From: JBKEBX01 sp047974615
GTDB lineage: Bacteria; Bacillota; Clostridia; Lachnospirales; CAMZNU01
Direction: 5' to 3'
Assembly (NCBI GenBank): GCA_047974615.1
Contig: JBKECM010000082.1
Coordinates: 50,275-114,274 of the forward strand
Length of the DNA: 64,000 bases
Under the pieces are notes generated by a model. The model was not told where the DNA came from. It did no database searches and saw only the letters and a list, made by a program, of their open reading frames with translations. Position numbers and translations under genes: made by a program. Below, in pieces: positions 41,957-51,649 of the stretch; positions within the stretch are counted from its first letter, which is position 1; each line of letters starts with the position of its first letter.

Positions 41957-43813
41957 ATGGAAAAAGGTAATTTATCAATTAATAGCGAAAACATCTTACC
42001 AATTATAAAAAAATGGTTATATTCTGATACAGATATTTTTGTGCGTGAGCTTGTATCAAATGCATCTGATGCAATTACAAAACTTAAAAAATTAAACCAA
42101 CTTGGTGAAGTAATTATAAGTGATGATTTTTCTATCAACGTTTCAGTTGATAAAGAAAATAAGAAAATTTTTATTGAGGATAATGGTATAGGTTTAACAG
42201 ACGAAGAAGTTAAAAAATATATAAATGATATAGCTTTTTCAGGGGCAACTGACTTTATAAATAAACTTAACTTAAATAACGAAAACAAAGAAGAACAAGG
42301 GGAAATAATCGGTCATTTTGGACTTGGTTTTTATTCTGCTTTTATGGTTGCCGGTATTGTTGAAATCGATAGTTTAAGTTATATTGATGGTGCTAAACCA
42401 ATACATTGGACTTGTGATGGTGGTATAGAATACTCTTTAGAAGAGGGTACTCGTACAACACGTGGTACAACTATAACATTAAATGTTACTGATGACAGCT
42501 TAGATTTTTTAGATGGCTATAAATTAAAATCAATTATCGAAAAATATTGTGGATTTATCCCTAACGACATCTATTTTAAAGACTTAAATGAGAAAAAAGA
42601 ACCTGAAAAAGATGATGATGGTAATGAGATAATTGAAGAAATATTACCTGTAAATAATAAATTTCCTTTATATTTAAAAAATCCTAGTGAATGTACTGAG
42701 GAAGAATATAAAGAGTTTTATAGTAAAACATTTTTTGATTATAATGAACCTTTGTTTCATATTCATTTAAATATGGATTATCCTTTTAGACTTAAAGGTA
42801 TTTTATATTTTCCTAAGCTTAAACATGAGCTTGAAAGTATTGAAGGTCAAGTAAAATTATATAATAATCAAGTTTTTATTGCTGATAATATAAAAGAAGT
42901 TATTCCTGAATATTTATTGCTTTTAAAAGGCGTAATAGATTGTCCTGATTTACCTTTAAATGTTTCAAGAAGCTTTTTACAAAATGATGGTTATGTTCAA
43001 AAAATGAGTGACTATATAACTAAAAAAGTTGCTGATAAACTTAAATCTATATTTAAAAAAGATAGAGAAGAATACAATAAATATTGGGACGATATTAATC
43101 AGTTTATTAAATACGGTTGTATTCGTGACCATAAATTTTATGAAAAAATGGAAGAGTATCTTGTGTTTAAAACAACAGAAGGTGACTACGTAACCATTTC
43201 AGAATATTTAGATAATAACTCACATAAAACATCTGGAAAGATATTCTATAGCGATAATCCTAATACTCAAGCACAATATGTAAATATGTTTAAGGGTAAT
43301 GATATTCAAGTTGCAATTCTTGAAACACGATTAGATTCACCGTTTATGTCATATATTGAGCAAAACAAAGGTGATTTGAAATTTGGTCGTATTGATAGTG
43401 AAGTTTCCGATATATTTAAAGAAGAGGGTAATGTCGAAAATGCAAGCGATATAGAAGAATTATTTAAAAAATCTTTAAATGATGAGCAATTAAAAATTAA
43501 AATTGAAAATCTTAAAGACATAAATATTACTTCAATGCTACTTTTGTCTGAACAAAGTCGCCGTATGGAAGAAATGATGAAAATGTATGGTGGAATGATG
43601 CCTATGGGCTCTATGCCAAAAGATGAAACACTAGTTTTAAATGGTAACTCTAAAATAGTTAAAAAGCTTTTAGAAACTTCAGATTCAGAAAAGCAAAATT
43701 TGATATGTAATTATTTATATGATTTAGCTAAAATAGGACATAAAACTTTGACTTCTGAAGAAATGAATAAATTCTTACTTAGAAGTAATGAAATTTTAAC
43801 AAATATATTATAA
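41957..43813 (+). CDS. htpG: Chaperone HtpG (Hsp90)
   Basis: ATP-dependent cytoplasmic chaperone, 618 aa. GHKL ATP-site motifs: ELVSNASDAITKL, DNGIGLT, GHFGLGFYSAFMV. The middle-domain segment with LPLNVSRSFLQ and the C-terminal dimerisation region with the Met-rich MMKMYGGMMPMGSMP loop are present. Start ATG 41957 after TGGAGG; a TTG at 41945 overlaps that site. It has its own SigA promoter with an HrcA CIRCE site, so heat-shock control is expected. In Bacillus subtilis htpG is not a CIRCE gene, so the control here follows a clostridial pattern. A collapsed MITE-A and a bidirectional terminator follow. Confidence 0.96.
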   Translation: MEKGNLSINSENILPIIKKWLYSDTDIFVRELVSNASDAITKLKKLNQLGEVIISDDFSINVSVDKENKKIFIEDNGIGLTDEEVKKYINDIAFSGATDFINKLNLNNENKEEQGEIIGHFGLGFYSAFMVAGIVEIDSLSYIDGAKPIHWTCDGGIEYSLEEGTRTTRGTTITLNVTDDSLDFLDGYKLKSIIEKYCGFIPNDIYFKDLNEKKEPEKDDDGNEIIEEILPVNNKFPLYLKNPSECTEEEYKEFYSKTFFDYNEPLFHIHLNMDYPFRLKGILYFPKLKHELESIEGQVKLYNNQVFIADNIKEVIPEYLLLLKGVIDCPDLPLNVSRSFLQNDGYVQKMSDYITKKVADKLKSIFKKDREEYNKYWDDINQFIKYGCIRDHKFYEKMEEYLVFKTTEGDYVTISEYLDNNSHKTSGKIFYSDNPNTQAQYVNMFKGNDIQVAILETRLDSPFMSYIEQNKGDLKFGRIDSEVSDIFKEEGNVENASDIEELFKKSLNDEQLKIKIENLKDINITSMLLLSEQSRRMEEMMKMYGGMMPMGSMPKDETLVLNGNSKIVKKLLETSDSEKQNLICNYLYDLAKIGHKTLTSEEMNKFLLRSNEILTNIL

Positions 43814-43827
43814 TAATTTTACTATAT

Positions 43828-43854
43828 GGCTTCATTGCAAAAGGCAACGTTACC
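43828..43854. repeat. 27-bp collapsed MITE-A (both tips, interior lost)
   Basis: GGCTTCATTGCAAAA joined to GGCAACGTTACC, i.e. the two element ends with almost no interior. Flanks ATAT (43824-43827) and AAAT (43855-43858) fit a decayed 4-bp duplication. It sits between the htpG stop and its terminator. Confidence 0.6.
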
Positions 43855-43859
43855 AAATA

Positions 43860-43889
43860 AAAAAGCAGACAATAGGTTGTCTGCTTTTT
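43860..43889. terminator. Bidirectional terminator between htpG and the helicase gene
   Basis: AAAAAGCAGACAA pairs with TTGTCTGCTTTTT around TAGG. T runs on both strands serve both converging genes. Confidence 0.92.
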
Positions 43890-43904
43890 AATATTTAAGA
43901 AATA

Positions 43905-45815
43905 TTATTTGTCTGTATAACTTTTTGATTTACTAAATTTCTTTCTGTCAGAACCTTTGTCGTCAAATTTTCTTCTATCTGAGCCTTTGTCGTCAAATTT
44001 TCTTCTATCTGAGCTTTTGTCATCAAATTTCATTTTACTAAAGCCTTTTTTGTCGCCATTTGTTTTTTTACTTTTAAAATCTTTGTTTGAGTTTGAACCA
44101 AATTTTGATTTTTTATCTGAATATTGACGATCACCTCTGTCTGAACGCTCACGTCTTGATGTTGTTACTTTTGCAATTTCGGCACTAACTGTTCTATTTT
44201 TTAATGTTACATCTTTTAAAGTAGAAACAACTTTATCACTAAATTCTGTTTCAACGTCAACAAATGTAAATTCATCAAATAGTATAATTTTACCTAAATG
44301 TCTTGAACGTATGCCTGTTTCGTTTGCTATACAACCTACAATGTCACGAACATCTACTCTATCACGCTTACCAACATTTAAGAATAATCTTGTCATATTT
44401 TCTTCAATAGAAGTTGAACCTTTTTTGTTTGAGCCTTTTTCTTTATCTCTATCTCTATCTCTTGAACGTGGCTTTTCTTCAAAGTTAATATCTTGAATAG
44501 AGCTATCGAAAAGTTTATCATATATTAAGGCTAGTGCGACTTGCTCTGTTGTATAACCATCATGATTAAGGGTATCTACAATTTCTTGATACATTTCTGT
44601 ATCGTTATTTAATAATATATTTTCTTTTATTGTTGTAATAAACTCTTTTTTCTTAGCCTGTGCTATATCTTTTGCAGAAGGTGGTGTTATTTTTTCAGCA
44701 CTTGATTTAGTAAATTTTAAAATATCTTCAAATCTTCTTGTTTCACGTGCAGTTACGAATGTATAAGAAGTACCACTTTTTCCAGCACGACCAGTACGTC
44801 CAATACGGTGTACGTAGTATTCATAATCTTGTGGTAAATCAAAGTTTATTACCATATCAACATCATCTACGTCAATACCACGTGCTGCAACGTCTGTTGC
44901 TACTAGTACTTGTAATGTTTTGTTACGAAATTTTTTCATTACATTATCTCTTTGAAGTTGCTTTAAATCTCCATGTAAACCTTCAGCGAAATAGTTTCTT
45001 TTTTGTAGTTCTTCAACTACTTCATCTACACGTTTTTTAGTATTACAAAATACTATAGCTAGATCGGGGTTGTTTTGGTCTATAAATCTACATAAAGCTT
45101 CAAACTTTAAAGCTTCCTTTGTTACAGAATAATATTGTTTTATTGTTTCTACTGTAAGCTCTTTTTTCTTGATTCTTATATGTTTTGGTTCAGTTTGATA
45201 TTGTCTTGTTAATTCTAAAATTTCTTTAGGCATTGTTGCAGAGAAAAGTACTGTTTGACGTTCTTTTGGAACTGACTTTAAAATCTCTTCGATATCTTCT
45301 CTAAAGCCCATATTTAACATTTCGTCAGCTTCATCAAGTATTACAGTTTTTACATCATTTAACTTTAGGGTGTTACGGTTAATGTGGTCTATAACACGTC
45401 CCGGAGTACCAATTACAACTTGAACTCCGCGTTTTAAACTTTGTATTTGTCTGTCGATAGGTTGACCACCATATATTGGTAAAACTTTTATGTCTTTTCT
45501 ATATTTTAAGAATTTTCTGAATTCTTCTGCTACTTGCATAGCTAACTCACGAGTAGGGCATAAAATTATGCTTTGTACTGTTTTTATATCTTCATCAATT
45601 TTTTCAAGTGTAGGAAGACCAAAAGCAGCAGTTTTTCCTGTACCTGTTTGTGATTGTCCTATTACATCATAACCTTCTTTTACAAACTTTATTGATTGTG
45701 ATTGAATAGGTGTTGCTTCTGTATATACCATATCGTATATTGCTTTTAAAATATCTTTGTCTGTAAGTAAATCCTCAAATTTGTTGCTTTCCATTGTTTC
45801 ATTAAAGTTTTCCAT
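43905..45815 (-). CDS. DEAD-box RNA helicase (DbpA/CshA type)
   Basis: 636 aa. Helicase core: Q motif region TEATPIQSQSIKF, Walker A SQTGTGKT, DEAD as DEADEM, motif III SATMP, and HRIGRTGRAGKSG. A DbpA-type RNA-binding domain (about residues 485-560, with LFLNVGKRDRVDVRDIVG) points to rRNA binding and ribosome assembly. The tail is Lys/Arg/Asp-rich with three 10-residue repeats (KFDDKGSDRR type) encoded by 30-bp DNA repeats. Start ATG 45815 after AAAAGGAG; upstream in-frame codons lie in the leader. The leader of about 160 nt behind an extended -10 promoter suggests post-transcriptional (cold-shock-like) control. Confidence 0.92.
   Translation of the reverse strand: MENFNETMESNKFEDLLTDKDILKAIYDMVYTEATPIQSQSIKFVKEGYDVIGQSQTGTGKTAAFGLPTLEKIDEDIKTVQSIILCPTRELAMQVAEEFRKFLKYRKDIKVLPIYGGQPIDRQIQSLKRGVQVVIGTPGRVIDHINRNTLKLNDVKTVILDEADEMLNMGFREDIEEILKSVPKERQTVLFSATMPKEILELTRQYQTEPKHIRIKKKELTVETIKQYYSVTKEALKFEALCRFIDQNNPDLAIVFCNTKKRVDEVVEELQKRNYFAEGLHGDLKQLQRDNVMKKFRNKTLQVLVATDVAARGIDVDDVDMVINFDLPQDYEYYVHRIGRTGRAGKSGTSYTFVTARETRRFEDILKFTKSSAEKITPPSAKDIAQAKKKEFITTIKENILLNNDTEMYQEIVDTLNHDGYTTEQVALALIYDKLFDSSIQDINFEEKPRSRDRDRDKEKGSNKKGSTSIEENMTRLFLNVGKRDRVDVRDIVGCIANETGIRSRHLGKIILFDEFTFVDVETEFSDKVVSTLKDVTLKNRTVSAEIAKVTTSRRERSDRGDRQYSDKKSKFGSNSNKDFKSKKTNGDKKGFSKMKFDDKSSDRRKFDDKGSDRRKFDDKGSDRKKFSKSKSYTDK
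43951..44031. repeat. In-frame 30-bp tandem repeat in the helicase tail
   Basis: Two nearly identical 30-bp units (43951-43980, 43981-44010) and most of a third, encoding the repeated KFDDKGSDRR peptide. Copy number is likely to vary between strains. Confidence 0.85.
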
Positions 45816-45980
45816 TTTTTCTCCTTTTAAAAATAGTCGAGGAGATTTAAAGTAATAAATTATTGAAAAATTTTTATCCAAATAATTTGCATAAAAAAAA
45901 GTGCTATAAGATATCTTAACTTATAATCTCTAGTTTAAAGTAATTATGACAATTTGCCTTTAGTCACTTAAATAAAAGAA

Positions 45981-45989
45981 ATTATATCA
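45981..45989 (-). promoter_or_regulatory. Extended -10 promoter of the helicase gene
   Basis: Minus strand reads TGATATAAT (TGn plus TATAAT). The -35 is poor (CCGAAT), as often with extended -10 promoters. Further upstream a perfect inverted repeat AATATTTAATT/AATTAAATATT (46020-46050 region) flanks a TTGACA. The rest of 45816-46140 is AT-rich leader without genes. Confidence 0.5.
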
Positions 45990-46143
45990 TCTAAATAAAT
46001 AACATTCGGCACCCCAGAAAAATATTTAATTTTGTCAACAATTAAATATTATATCACACATTAATAAATAATGCAAGAGAAAATGTTTTAAATTTTTATT
46101 ATTAAAGTTTATTTTTTTTGAGTGTGCCTTTATACATTATGTA

Positions 46144-46172
46144 TTGACTTATAGTTTATTTTCTGTTATTAT
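46144..46172 (+). promoter_or_regulatory. Promoter of the pheST T-box transcript
   Basis: -35 TTGACT (46144-46149), 17-bp spacer, -10 TATTAT (46167-46172). Confidence 0.75.
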
Positions 46173-46179
46173 AAATATA

Positions 46180-46437
46180 ATAAATAAATGCATAGATAGA
46201 AACAAGTAAATTTGTATTTTGTTTTCAGAGAATAATCGGTAGGTGAGAGATTATAAACAAATCAAGTTGAATTCATTCTGGAGCAACTACCTGAAATTAA
46301 GTAGGGTTAGTCGGTAGGTGACCGTTATATCACAAGTGTGTGTTTGCACACTATGAGTAATGTTTTGTGAAAAACATTAAAATATGAGGTGGTATCGCGT
46401 TTTTCGTCCTCTGTCCAATTTGGGCAGAGGATTTTTT
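46180..46437 (+). promoter_or_regulatory. T-box leader controlling pheST
   Basis: tRNA-sensing riboswitch. The T-box antiterminator sequence GAGGTGGTATCGCG (46386-46399) is followed by a terminator stem CCTCTGTCC/GGGCAGAGG (46408-46430) and a T run. Stem III is AGTGTG...CACACT (46336-46352). Bottom of stem I is GGTAG/CTACC. A UUC triplet at 46272-46274 (another at 46276) is a candidate Phe specifier, but the specifier loop was not modelled. The 11-mer TCGGTAGGTGA occurs twice (46236, 46311). Uncharged tRNA-Phe should allow read-through into pheS. Confidence 0.9.
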
Positions 46438-46536
46438 GATTTTTATATAAGCGTACATATTTATTATGTAGAGTCTTATTAATAAACTAACAAGATATAG
46501 CTTATGCTATAATCAAATATATGAGGAGATTATCTT

Positions 46537-47559
46537 ATGAAAGAAACTATTAACGAAATTAAAAAGAAATCTTTAGCTAAACTAGAAACAATTACTGATT
46601 TGAAAAGTTTAGAAGATTTAAAAGTGGAAATGCTAGGTAAAAAAGGTGAAATCACTTTACTTATGAAAAGTATGAAGGATATTCCAAAAGATGATAGACC
46701 TGAATTTGGACAACTTGTAAATGAATTAAGAGTTGAATTTGAAGAAACTTTAGAGTTAAAAAACAAAAAATTTTTAGATGATAAAATTTCTAAACAAATT
46801 GAAGATGATTATATAGATGTTACTATGACAGGAACTAAAAAAGATGTTGGTAGACGTCACCCAATGAGCATTGTTATAGAAGATATTGAAAATATTTTTT
46901 TAGGAATGGGTTATGAAGTTGCTGAAGGACCTGAGGTTGAAGAGGACTATTACAACTTTAAAGCTTTAAATATTCCTGATAATCACCCTGCACGTGACGA
47001 ACAAGATACTTTTTATATTAATGATGAATTTTTACTTCGTACACAAACTTCATCTGTACAAGTTAGAGTTATGGAAGGAGCAACTTTACCAATTAGAATT
47101 ATTGCTCCCGGTAGAGTTTATCGCTCTGATGAAGTAGATGCTACTCATTTACCTGTTTTTCATCAGTTAGAAGGATTAGTTGTTGATGAAAATATCACAA
47201 TGGCAAATTTAAAAGGTGCTTTAGAAGTTTTTGCTAAAGAACTTTTAGGTGAAGAAACAAAAGTTAGATTTAGACCACATCACTTTCCTTTTACGGAGCC
47301 GTCTGCAGAAATGGACGTTTCTTGTTTTGCTTGTAAAGGTGCTGGCTGTAGAACTTGCAAAGGTGAAGGTTGGATTGAACTTTTAGGCTGTGGTATGGTT
47401 CACCCTAAAGTTTTAGAAATGTGTGGTATTGATCATAAAAAATATTCTGGATTTGCCTTTGGTATGGGTCTTGAACGTATTGCTATGCAAAAATATGGCA
47501 TTACTGATTTACGACTTATGTATGAAAACGATGATAGATTTTTAAAACAATTTAGATAA
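46537..47559 (+). CDS. pheS: Phenylalanyl-tRNA synthetase alpha subunit
   Basis: Catalytic subunit of the (alpha-beta)2 class IIc enzyme, 340 aa. An N-terminal coiled-coil arm (residues 1-85) is followed by motif 1 near GRRHPMSIVIEDIENIF, motif 2 with FHQLEGLVVDE, and motif 3 GFAFGMGLERIAM. The cysteine-rich CFACKGAGCRTCKGEGW insert is normal for Firmicutes PheS. Start ATG 46537 after TGAGGAGA. It is controlled by the T-box leader and is 19 nt ahead of pheT. Confidence 0.97.
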   Translation: MKETINEIKKKSLAKLETITDLKSLEDLKVEMLGKKGEITLLMKSMKDIPKDDRPEFGQLVNELRVEFEETLELKNKKFLDDKISKQIEDDYIDVTMTGTKKDVGRRHPMSIVIEDIENIFLGMGYEVAEGPEVEEDYYNFKALNIPDNHPARDEQDTFYINDEFLLRTQTSSVQVRVMEGATLPIRIIAPGRVYRSDEVDATHLPVFHQLEGLVVDENITMANLKGALEVFAKELLGEETKVRFRPHHFPFTEPSAEMDVSCFACKGAGCRTCKGEGWIELLGCGMVHPKVLEMCGIDHKKYSGFAFGMGLERIAMQKYGITDLRLMYENDDRFLKQFR

Positions 47560-47578
47560 AATTTTTGGGAGGCCTATT

Positions 47579-49972
47579 ATGAAATTACCTTTATCAATGT
47601 TAGTTGATTATTTAGATATAAATGTTAAAGAAATTGACCCTCGTGAGTTTTTAGAAAGACTTACAATGATTGGGCAAAAAGTTGAAGTTATTGAAGAAGT
47701 TGGCAAAGAAATTACAAATGTAATTATAGGTGAAATACTTTCAATCGAAAAGCACCCTGATGCAGATAAACTTGTGGTTTGCCAAGTTGATATTAAAAAA
47801 GAAAAACTTCAAATCGTTACTGCTGCTACAAATGTTTTTGTTGGTGCAAAAGTACCTGTAGCTTTAGATGGTGCTGTTTTACATGGTGGTCTTAAAATTA
47901 AAAATGGTAAATTACGTGGTGTTGAGTCACAAGGTATGTTCTGTTCTATAGAAGAATTAGGGTTTACTACTGCTGAATATCCTGAAGCTCCAGAAAATGG
48001 TATTTATATTTTTAATGATAAAGTAGAAGTTGGCTCATGTGCAAAAGAAGCCCTTTTGATTGAAGAAGTAGTTGTTGAGTTTGAAATTACGTCAAATAGA
48101 CCAGACTGTTTTTCAATTATTGGTTTAAGTCGTGAAGTTGGTGTTGCTTATAACAGCAAATTTAGTGTAAATAAACCAAAATATAATACTACAAGTAGTC
48201 TTAAAACAGAAGATTATGTTTCAGTTAAAATCGAAGATGAAAACTGTTATCGTTATAAATGTGCTGTAGTTAAAGATGTTAAAGTTGAACCTTCTCCATT
48301 ATGGTTACGCCGTCGTTTAGTTTCAGCAGGTTTACGTCCAATTAACAACTTTGTAGACATTACAAACTATGTTATGATGGAATATGGACAACCTATGCAT
48401 GCTTTTGATGTTTCAACTGTTGAAAACAAAAGTATAATCGTTAGAAAATCTGTAGAAGGTGAAAAAATCACTACTTTAGACGGTGAAGAACGAGTGCTTC
48501 CAGTTAATACAATGGTTATTGCTGACAGTAAAAAACCAATAGCTATAGCAGGTATCATAGGTGGTGAACATACTAAAATAACAGATGATACTACTACTGT
48601 TTTATTTGAATGTGCAAATTTTGATAATGCAAATGTACGTATTTCAAGTAAAAAATTAGGAGTTAGAACTGATAGTTCTACAAAATACGAAAAAGGTTTA
48701 GACCCTAATACTATTGACGAAGCTTTAGATAGAGCTTTAGAACTTGTTGAAATGTTAAAATGTGGTAAAGAAATTTCTGAAACTTTTGTAGATGTTTATT
48801 TAAATAAAGTTACAGGAAATGTTGTTGACTTTACTTTTGAAGGTATAAATAATATTATTGGTGTTAAAATAAGCGATGAAGAAATAATAAAATATTTAAA
48901 TGCTTTTGAAATCAAAGTTAAAGGTAATAAAGCATATGCACCAACTTTTAGACCTGATATTGAAATCGAGGCTGATTTAGCAGAAGAAGTTGCACGTGCC
49001 TATGGTTATGATAAAATTGAGCCTGTTTTAGCCATTGGTCGTCCTACTGTAGGTAGACTTAATGAAAAACAAACTACTTTAAAAATTATTGAAAAGGAAC
49101 TATCATCACTTGGTGTTAGCGAAATAAAAAACTTTTCTTTTGAAAGTCCAAAGGCTTTTAATAAACTTTTGTTAGGAGAAGATTTTGCTAGAAAAAAATC
49201 AATAATTATTAGTAATCCTTTAGGTGAAGATTTTTCAGCTATGCGTATTACTTTAATGAATGGTATGCTTACAAGTTTATCTACAAATTACAATAATAGA
49301 AATAAAGATGTATTATTTTACGAAATTGGGAAAACATATATTGCAAAGGAATTACCTTTAAAAGAGTTACCAGCTGAAAATTATACTTTATCTTTAGGTG
49401 CATATGGTAATGTAGACTTTTATGGCTTAAAAGGAATACTTGAAAGTGTCTTTAATAGAATTGGTCTTTCTAAGGTTGAGTTTGTTACGGAGGGAAATAT
49501 CCCTTATATGCACCCAACTAGAACGGCGAGAGTTACTGTTGATAACGTTGATATAGGCTATATAGGTGAAGTTCACCCAACAGTACTTAATAATTTTGAT
49601 ATAGGTACACGTGCATATGTTGCTGAAATATACTTAAATGAAATTTTATCAAAATGCAATTTGAAAGTTATTTATAAGCCTATACCAAAGTTCCCAGCTT
49701 CTACTAGAGATATTGCACTTGTTGTTGACGAAAAACTTGAAGTTCGTGAAATAGAAAAAATAATTGAAAATAATTCAAGCTCTATTGTTGAAAGTATTGA
49801 ACTTTTTGATGTTTTCAGAGGTCAGCAAGTAGGTGAAAACAAAAAAAGTGTTGCTTATAAAATTGTTCTTAGAAGTAACGATGGAACTTTAACAGAAGAA
49901 GAAATAACTAATACTATGAATAAAATTTTAAAAGCATTAGAAACAAATTTAGGAATAGAACTTAGAAAATAG
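47579..49972 (+). CDS. pheT: Phenylalanyl-tRNA synthetase beta subunit
   Basis: 797 aa, full length. An N-terminal tRNA-binding OB domain (about 40-155, IIGEILSIEKHPDADKL) precedes the B3/B4 editing domain (about 210-400, with RRRLVSAGLRPINNFVDITN), B5, the degenerate synthetase core, and a C-terminal ferredoxin-like anticodon domain (KFPASTRDIALVVDEKLEV). It edits Tyr-tRNA-Phe and binds the anticodon. ATG 47579 after GGGAGG. The SpoIID-like gene follows after 10 nt, so it may share the T-box transcript in part. Confidence 0.97.
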   Translation: MKLPLSMLVDYLDINVKEIDPREFLERLTMIGQKVEVIEEVGKEITNVIIGEILSIEKHPDADKLVVCQVDIKKEKLQIVTAATNVFVGAKVPVALDGAVLHGGLKIKNGKLRGVESQGMFCSIEELGFTTAEYPEAPENGIYIFNDKVEVGSCAKEALLIEEVVVEFEITSNRPDCFSIIGLSREVGVAYNSKFSVNKPKYNTTSSLKTEDYVSVKIEDENCYRYKCAVVKDVKVEPSPLWLRRRLVSAGLRPINNFVDITNYVMMEYGQPMHAFDVSTVENKSIIVRKSVEGEKITTLDGEERVLPVNTMVIADSKKPIAIAGIIGGEHTKITDDTTTVLFECANFDNANVRISSKKLGVRTDSSTKYEKGLDPNTIDEALDRALELVEMLKCGKEISETFVDVYLNKVTGNVVDFTFEGINNIIGVKISDEEIIKYLNAFEIKVKGNKAYAPTFRPDIEIEADLAEEVARAYGYDKIEPVLAIGRPTVGRLNEKQTTLKIIEKELSSLGVSEIKNFSFESPKAFNKLLLGEDFARKKSIIISNPLGEDFSAMRITLMNGMLTSLSTNYNNRNKDVLFYEIGKTYIAKELPLKELPAENYTLSLGAYGNVDFYGLKGILESVFNRIGLSKVEFVTEGNIPYMHPTRTARVTVDNVDIGYIGEVHPTVLNNFDIGTRAYVAEIYLNEILSKCNLKVIYKPIPKFPASTRDIALVVDEKLEVREIEKIIENNSSSIVESIELFDVFRGQQVGENKKSVAYKIVLRSNDGTLTEEEITNTMNKILKALETNLGIELRK

Positions 49973-49982
49973 GGGTGTTTTT

Positions 49983-51638
49983 TTGAAAAATAAATTTGGT
50001 GTTATAATTGCTTTAATTTTAATATTTTCCTTCACTAAGGAAATTTATGCTACAGATACTGAGTATTATATACGAGTTGGTCTTGAAAGTAGTTATTTTT
50101 CAATAGATGAACTAGACATTAATCTTAGTGATATAAAAGCAGGATATGAATTAAATGGAAGTTTAACAGGTGCTTCACAGCCTACTACAAGGGGTGCTAA
50201 TTTTACCAACCTTGTAGCACCAAAATTGTCAGCAGATAGTAGTAGCTATGTTCAACTAGCAATTACTTTTAATACTTTTGAAGACGCAAACAATTATAAA
50301 AATGAACTAGTTGCTCAAGCTTTTCCTGCAGTTGTAGCTATTTCAGGTGCTGAAAGTTATACTGTAGTACTTGGACCATATACAGACGATAATGCAGCGA
50401 ATGTAGAAATGGACAACTATACAAGCTTTTATAATCAAAGTGCTATGGTTATAAACCATAGTAACATATTTAAACTTTCTGATGATGGAAAACCTATTAT
50501 GATTTACATAAGTAATGATTTAAAACCACAAGTTTGTGATATAAACAATAATCCTTTTTACATATCTTATTCATATGTAAATTCGAAATATCAAACAGTT
50601 TCAGATAAAGACATCTACAGAGGTATAATGGAAGTACAAAAAAATAAGGATAATACTTTAAAAGTAATTAATGTTGTTTTACTTGAAGAGTATTTATATT
50701 CTGTTGTACCTTCGGAAATGCCATCTTCATGGGAGTTTGAAGCACTTAAGGCTCAAGCTGTTGCTGCTCGTAATTATGTTTATACACAAGTTACACATGA
50801 TGATTATGGTTATGACGTATGCGATACAACTCATTGTCAAGTTTACACAGGTTACGCTAATGAAAGTGATATTACAACTAAAGCTGTTAACGAGACTAGA
50901 GGAATAATGGCTTATTACGACAATGAACCTATAAATGCAGTTTTTTATTCAAGTTCAGGTGGTGCAAGTGCAAACTCTGAAGATGTTTGGGTAAATGTTG
51001 TGCCTTATCTTAGAGCTGTAGATGACAGCTACGATACTACAGGTAAAACATGGACTAGACAGTTTACACAGTCTCAACTTACAACGGCTGCTAAAGTTTT
51101 TGGAAAAGATATTGGTACTGTTACTAGTGTTGTTGTTACAAAAAAAGATAGTTATGGTAGAGCTATTGATTTAACTTTTACTGGTGAGAAGGGAAGTTTT
51201 GTAGTATCAAAAGATAATATTAGAGCTTTTTTTGCTAATTATGATTATTCTTTAGATAGTACTATGTTTACTATAACAAATAGTTTTGGTGAAACTTATA
51301 CTAGTAGTTCTACTTCTGTAATTGATGTAATAAACAAAACATCTGGTGTTGTTGAAGTTGTTTTTAGTGATATATATATTGTAAATGATACGAGTACATC
51401 GCAAATTGATACTAGTAGCCTAGTTGTTTTAGGTGCTAATAACATACAAAATATTATTACAAAAAATGAATATGTTACATCTAGTAGTAATGGTGCTACA
51501 AATATTTTAGAATTATCTGGTAAAGGTTGGGGTCATGGAGTTGGCTTATCACAACATGGGGCAAATGGTATGGCTAAAGCCGGATATACTTATGACCAAA
51601 TTTTAAAGCACTATTATTCTGGAATAAGTTTATATTAA
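49983..51638 (+). CDS. SpoIID/LytB-domain protein with SPOR-like region
   Basis: 551 aa exported protein. N-terminal signal or anchor MKNKFGVIIALILIFSFT, then an SPOR-like peptidoglycan-binding stretch (about 90-145, GAESYTVVLGPYTDDNAANV), then the SpoIID lytic-transglycosylase domain: catalytic Glu in SVVPSEMPSSWE, the AQAVAARNYV helix, and the C-terminal GWGHGVGLSQHGANGMAK signature. SpoIID proper acts in forespore engulfment. This protein is longer than SpoIID (about 340 aa) and lies by pheT instead of spoIIQ, so it may be a paralog for vegetative wall remodelling or sporulation. Start TTG 49983 after GGGGTG. Confidence 0.88.
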   Translation: MKNKFGVIIALILIFSFTKEIYATDTEYYIRVGLESSYFSIDELDINLSDIKAGYELNGSLTGASQPTTRGANFTNLVAPKLSADSSSYVQLAITFNTFEDANNYKNELVAQAFPAVVAISGAESYTVVLGPYTDDNAANVEMDNYTSFYNQSAMVINHSNIFKLSDDGKPIMIYISNDLKPQVCDINNNPFYISYSYVNSKYQTVSDKDIYRGIMEVQKNKDNTLKVINVVLLEEYLYSVVPSEMPSSWEFEALKAQAVAARNYVYTQVTHDDYGYDVCDTTHCQVYTGYANESDITTKAVNETRGIMAYYDNEPINAVFYSSSGGASANSEDVWVNVVPYLRAVDDSYDTTGKTWTRQFTQSQLTTAAKVFGKDIGTVTSVVVTKKDSYGRAIDLTFTGEKGSFVVSKDNIRAFFANYDYSLDSTMFTITNSFGETYTSSSTSVIDVINKTSGVVEVVFSDIYIVNDTSTSQIDTSSLVVLGANNIQNIITKNEYVTSSSNGATNILELSGKGWGHGVGLSQHGANGMAKAGYTYDQILKHYYSGISLY

Positions 51639-51649
51639 TAAATTATATA

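Noticed and set aside
43951..44031. 30-bp tandem repeats considered as a CRISPR array
   Set aside because: Units are contiguous without spacers, in frame, and encode the helicase tail.
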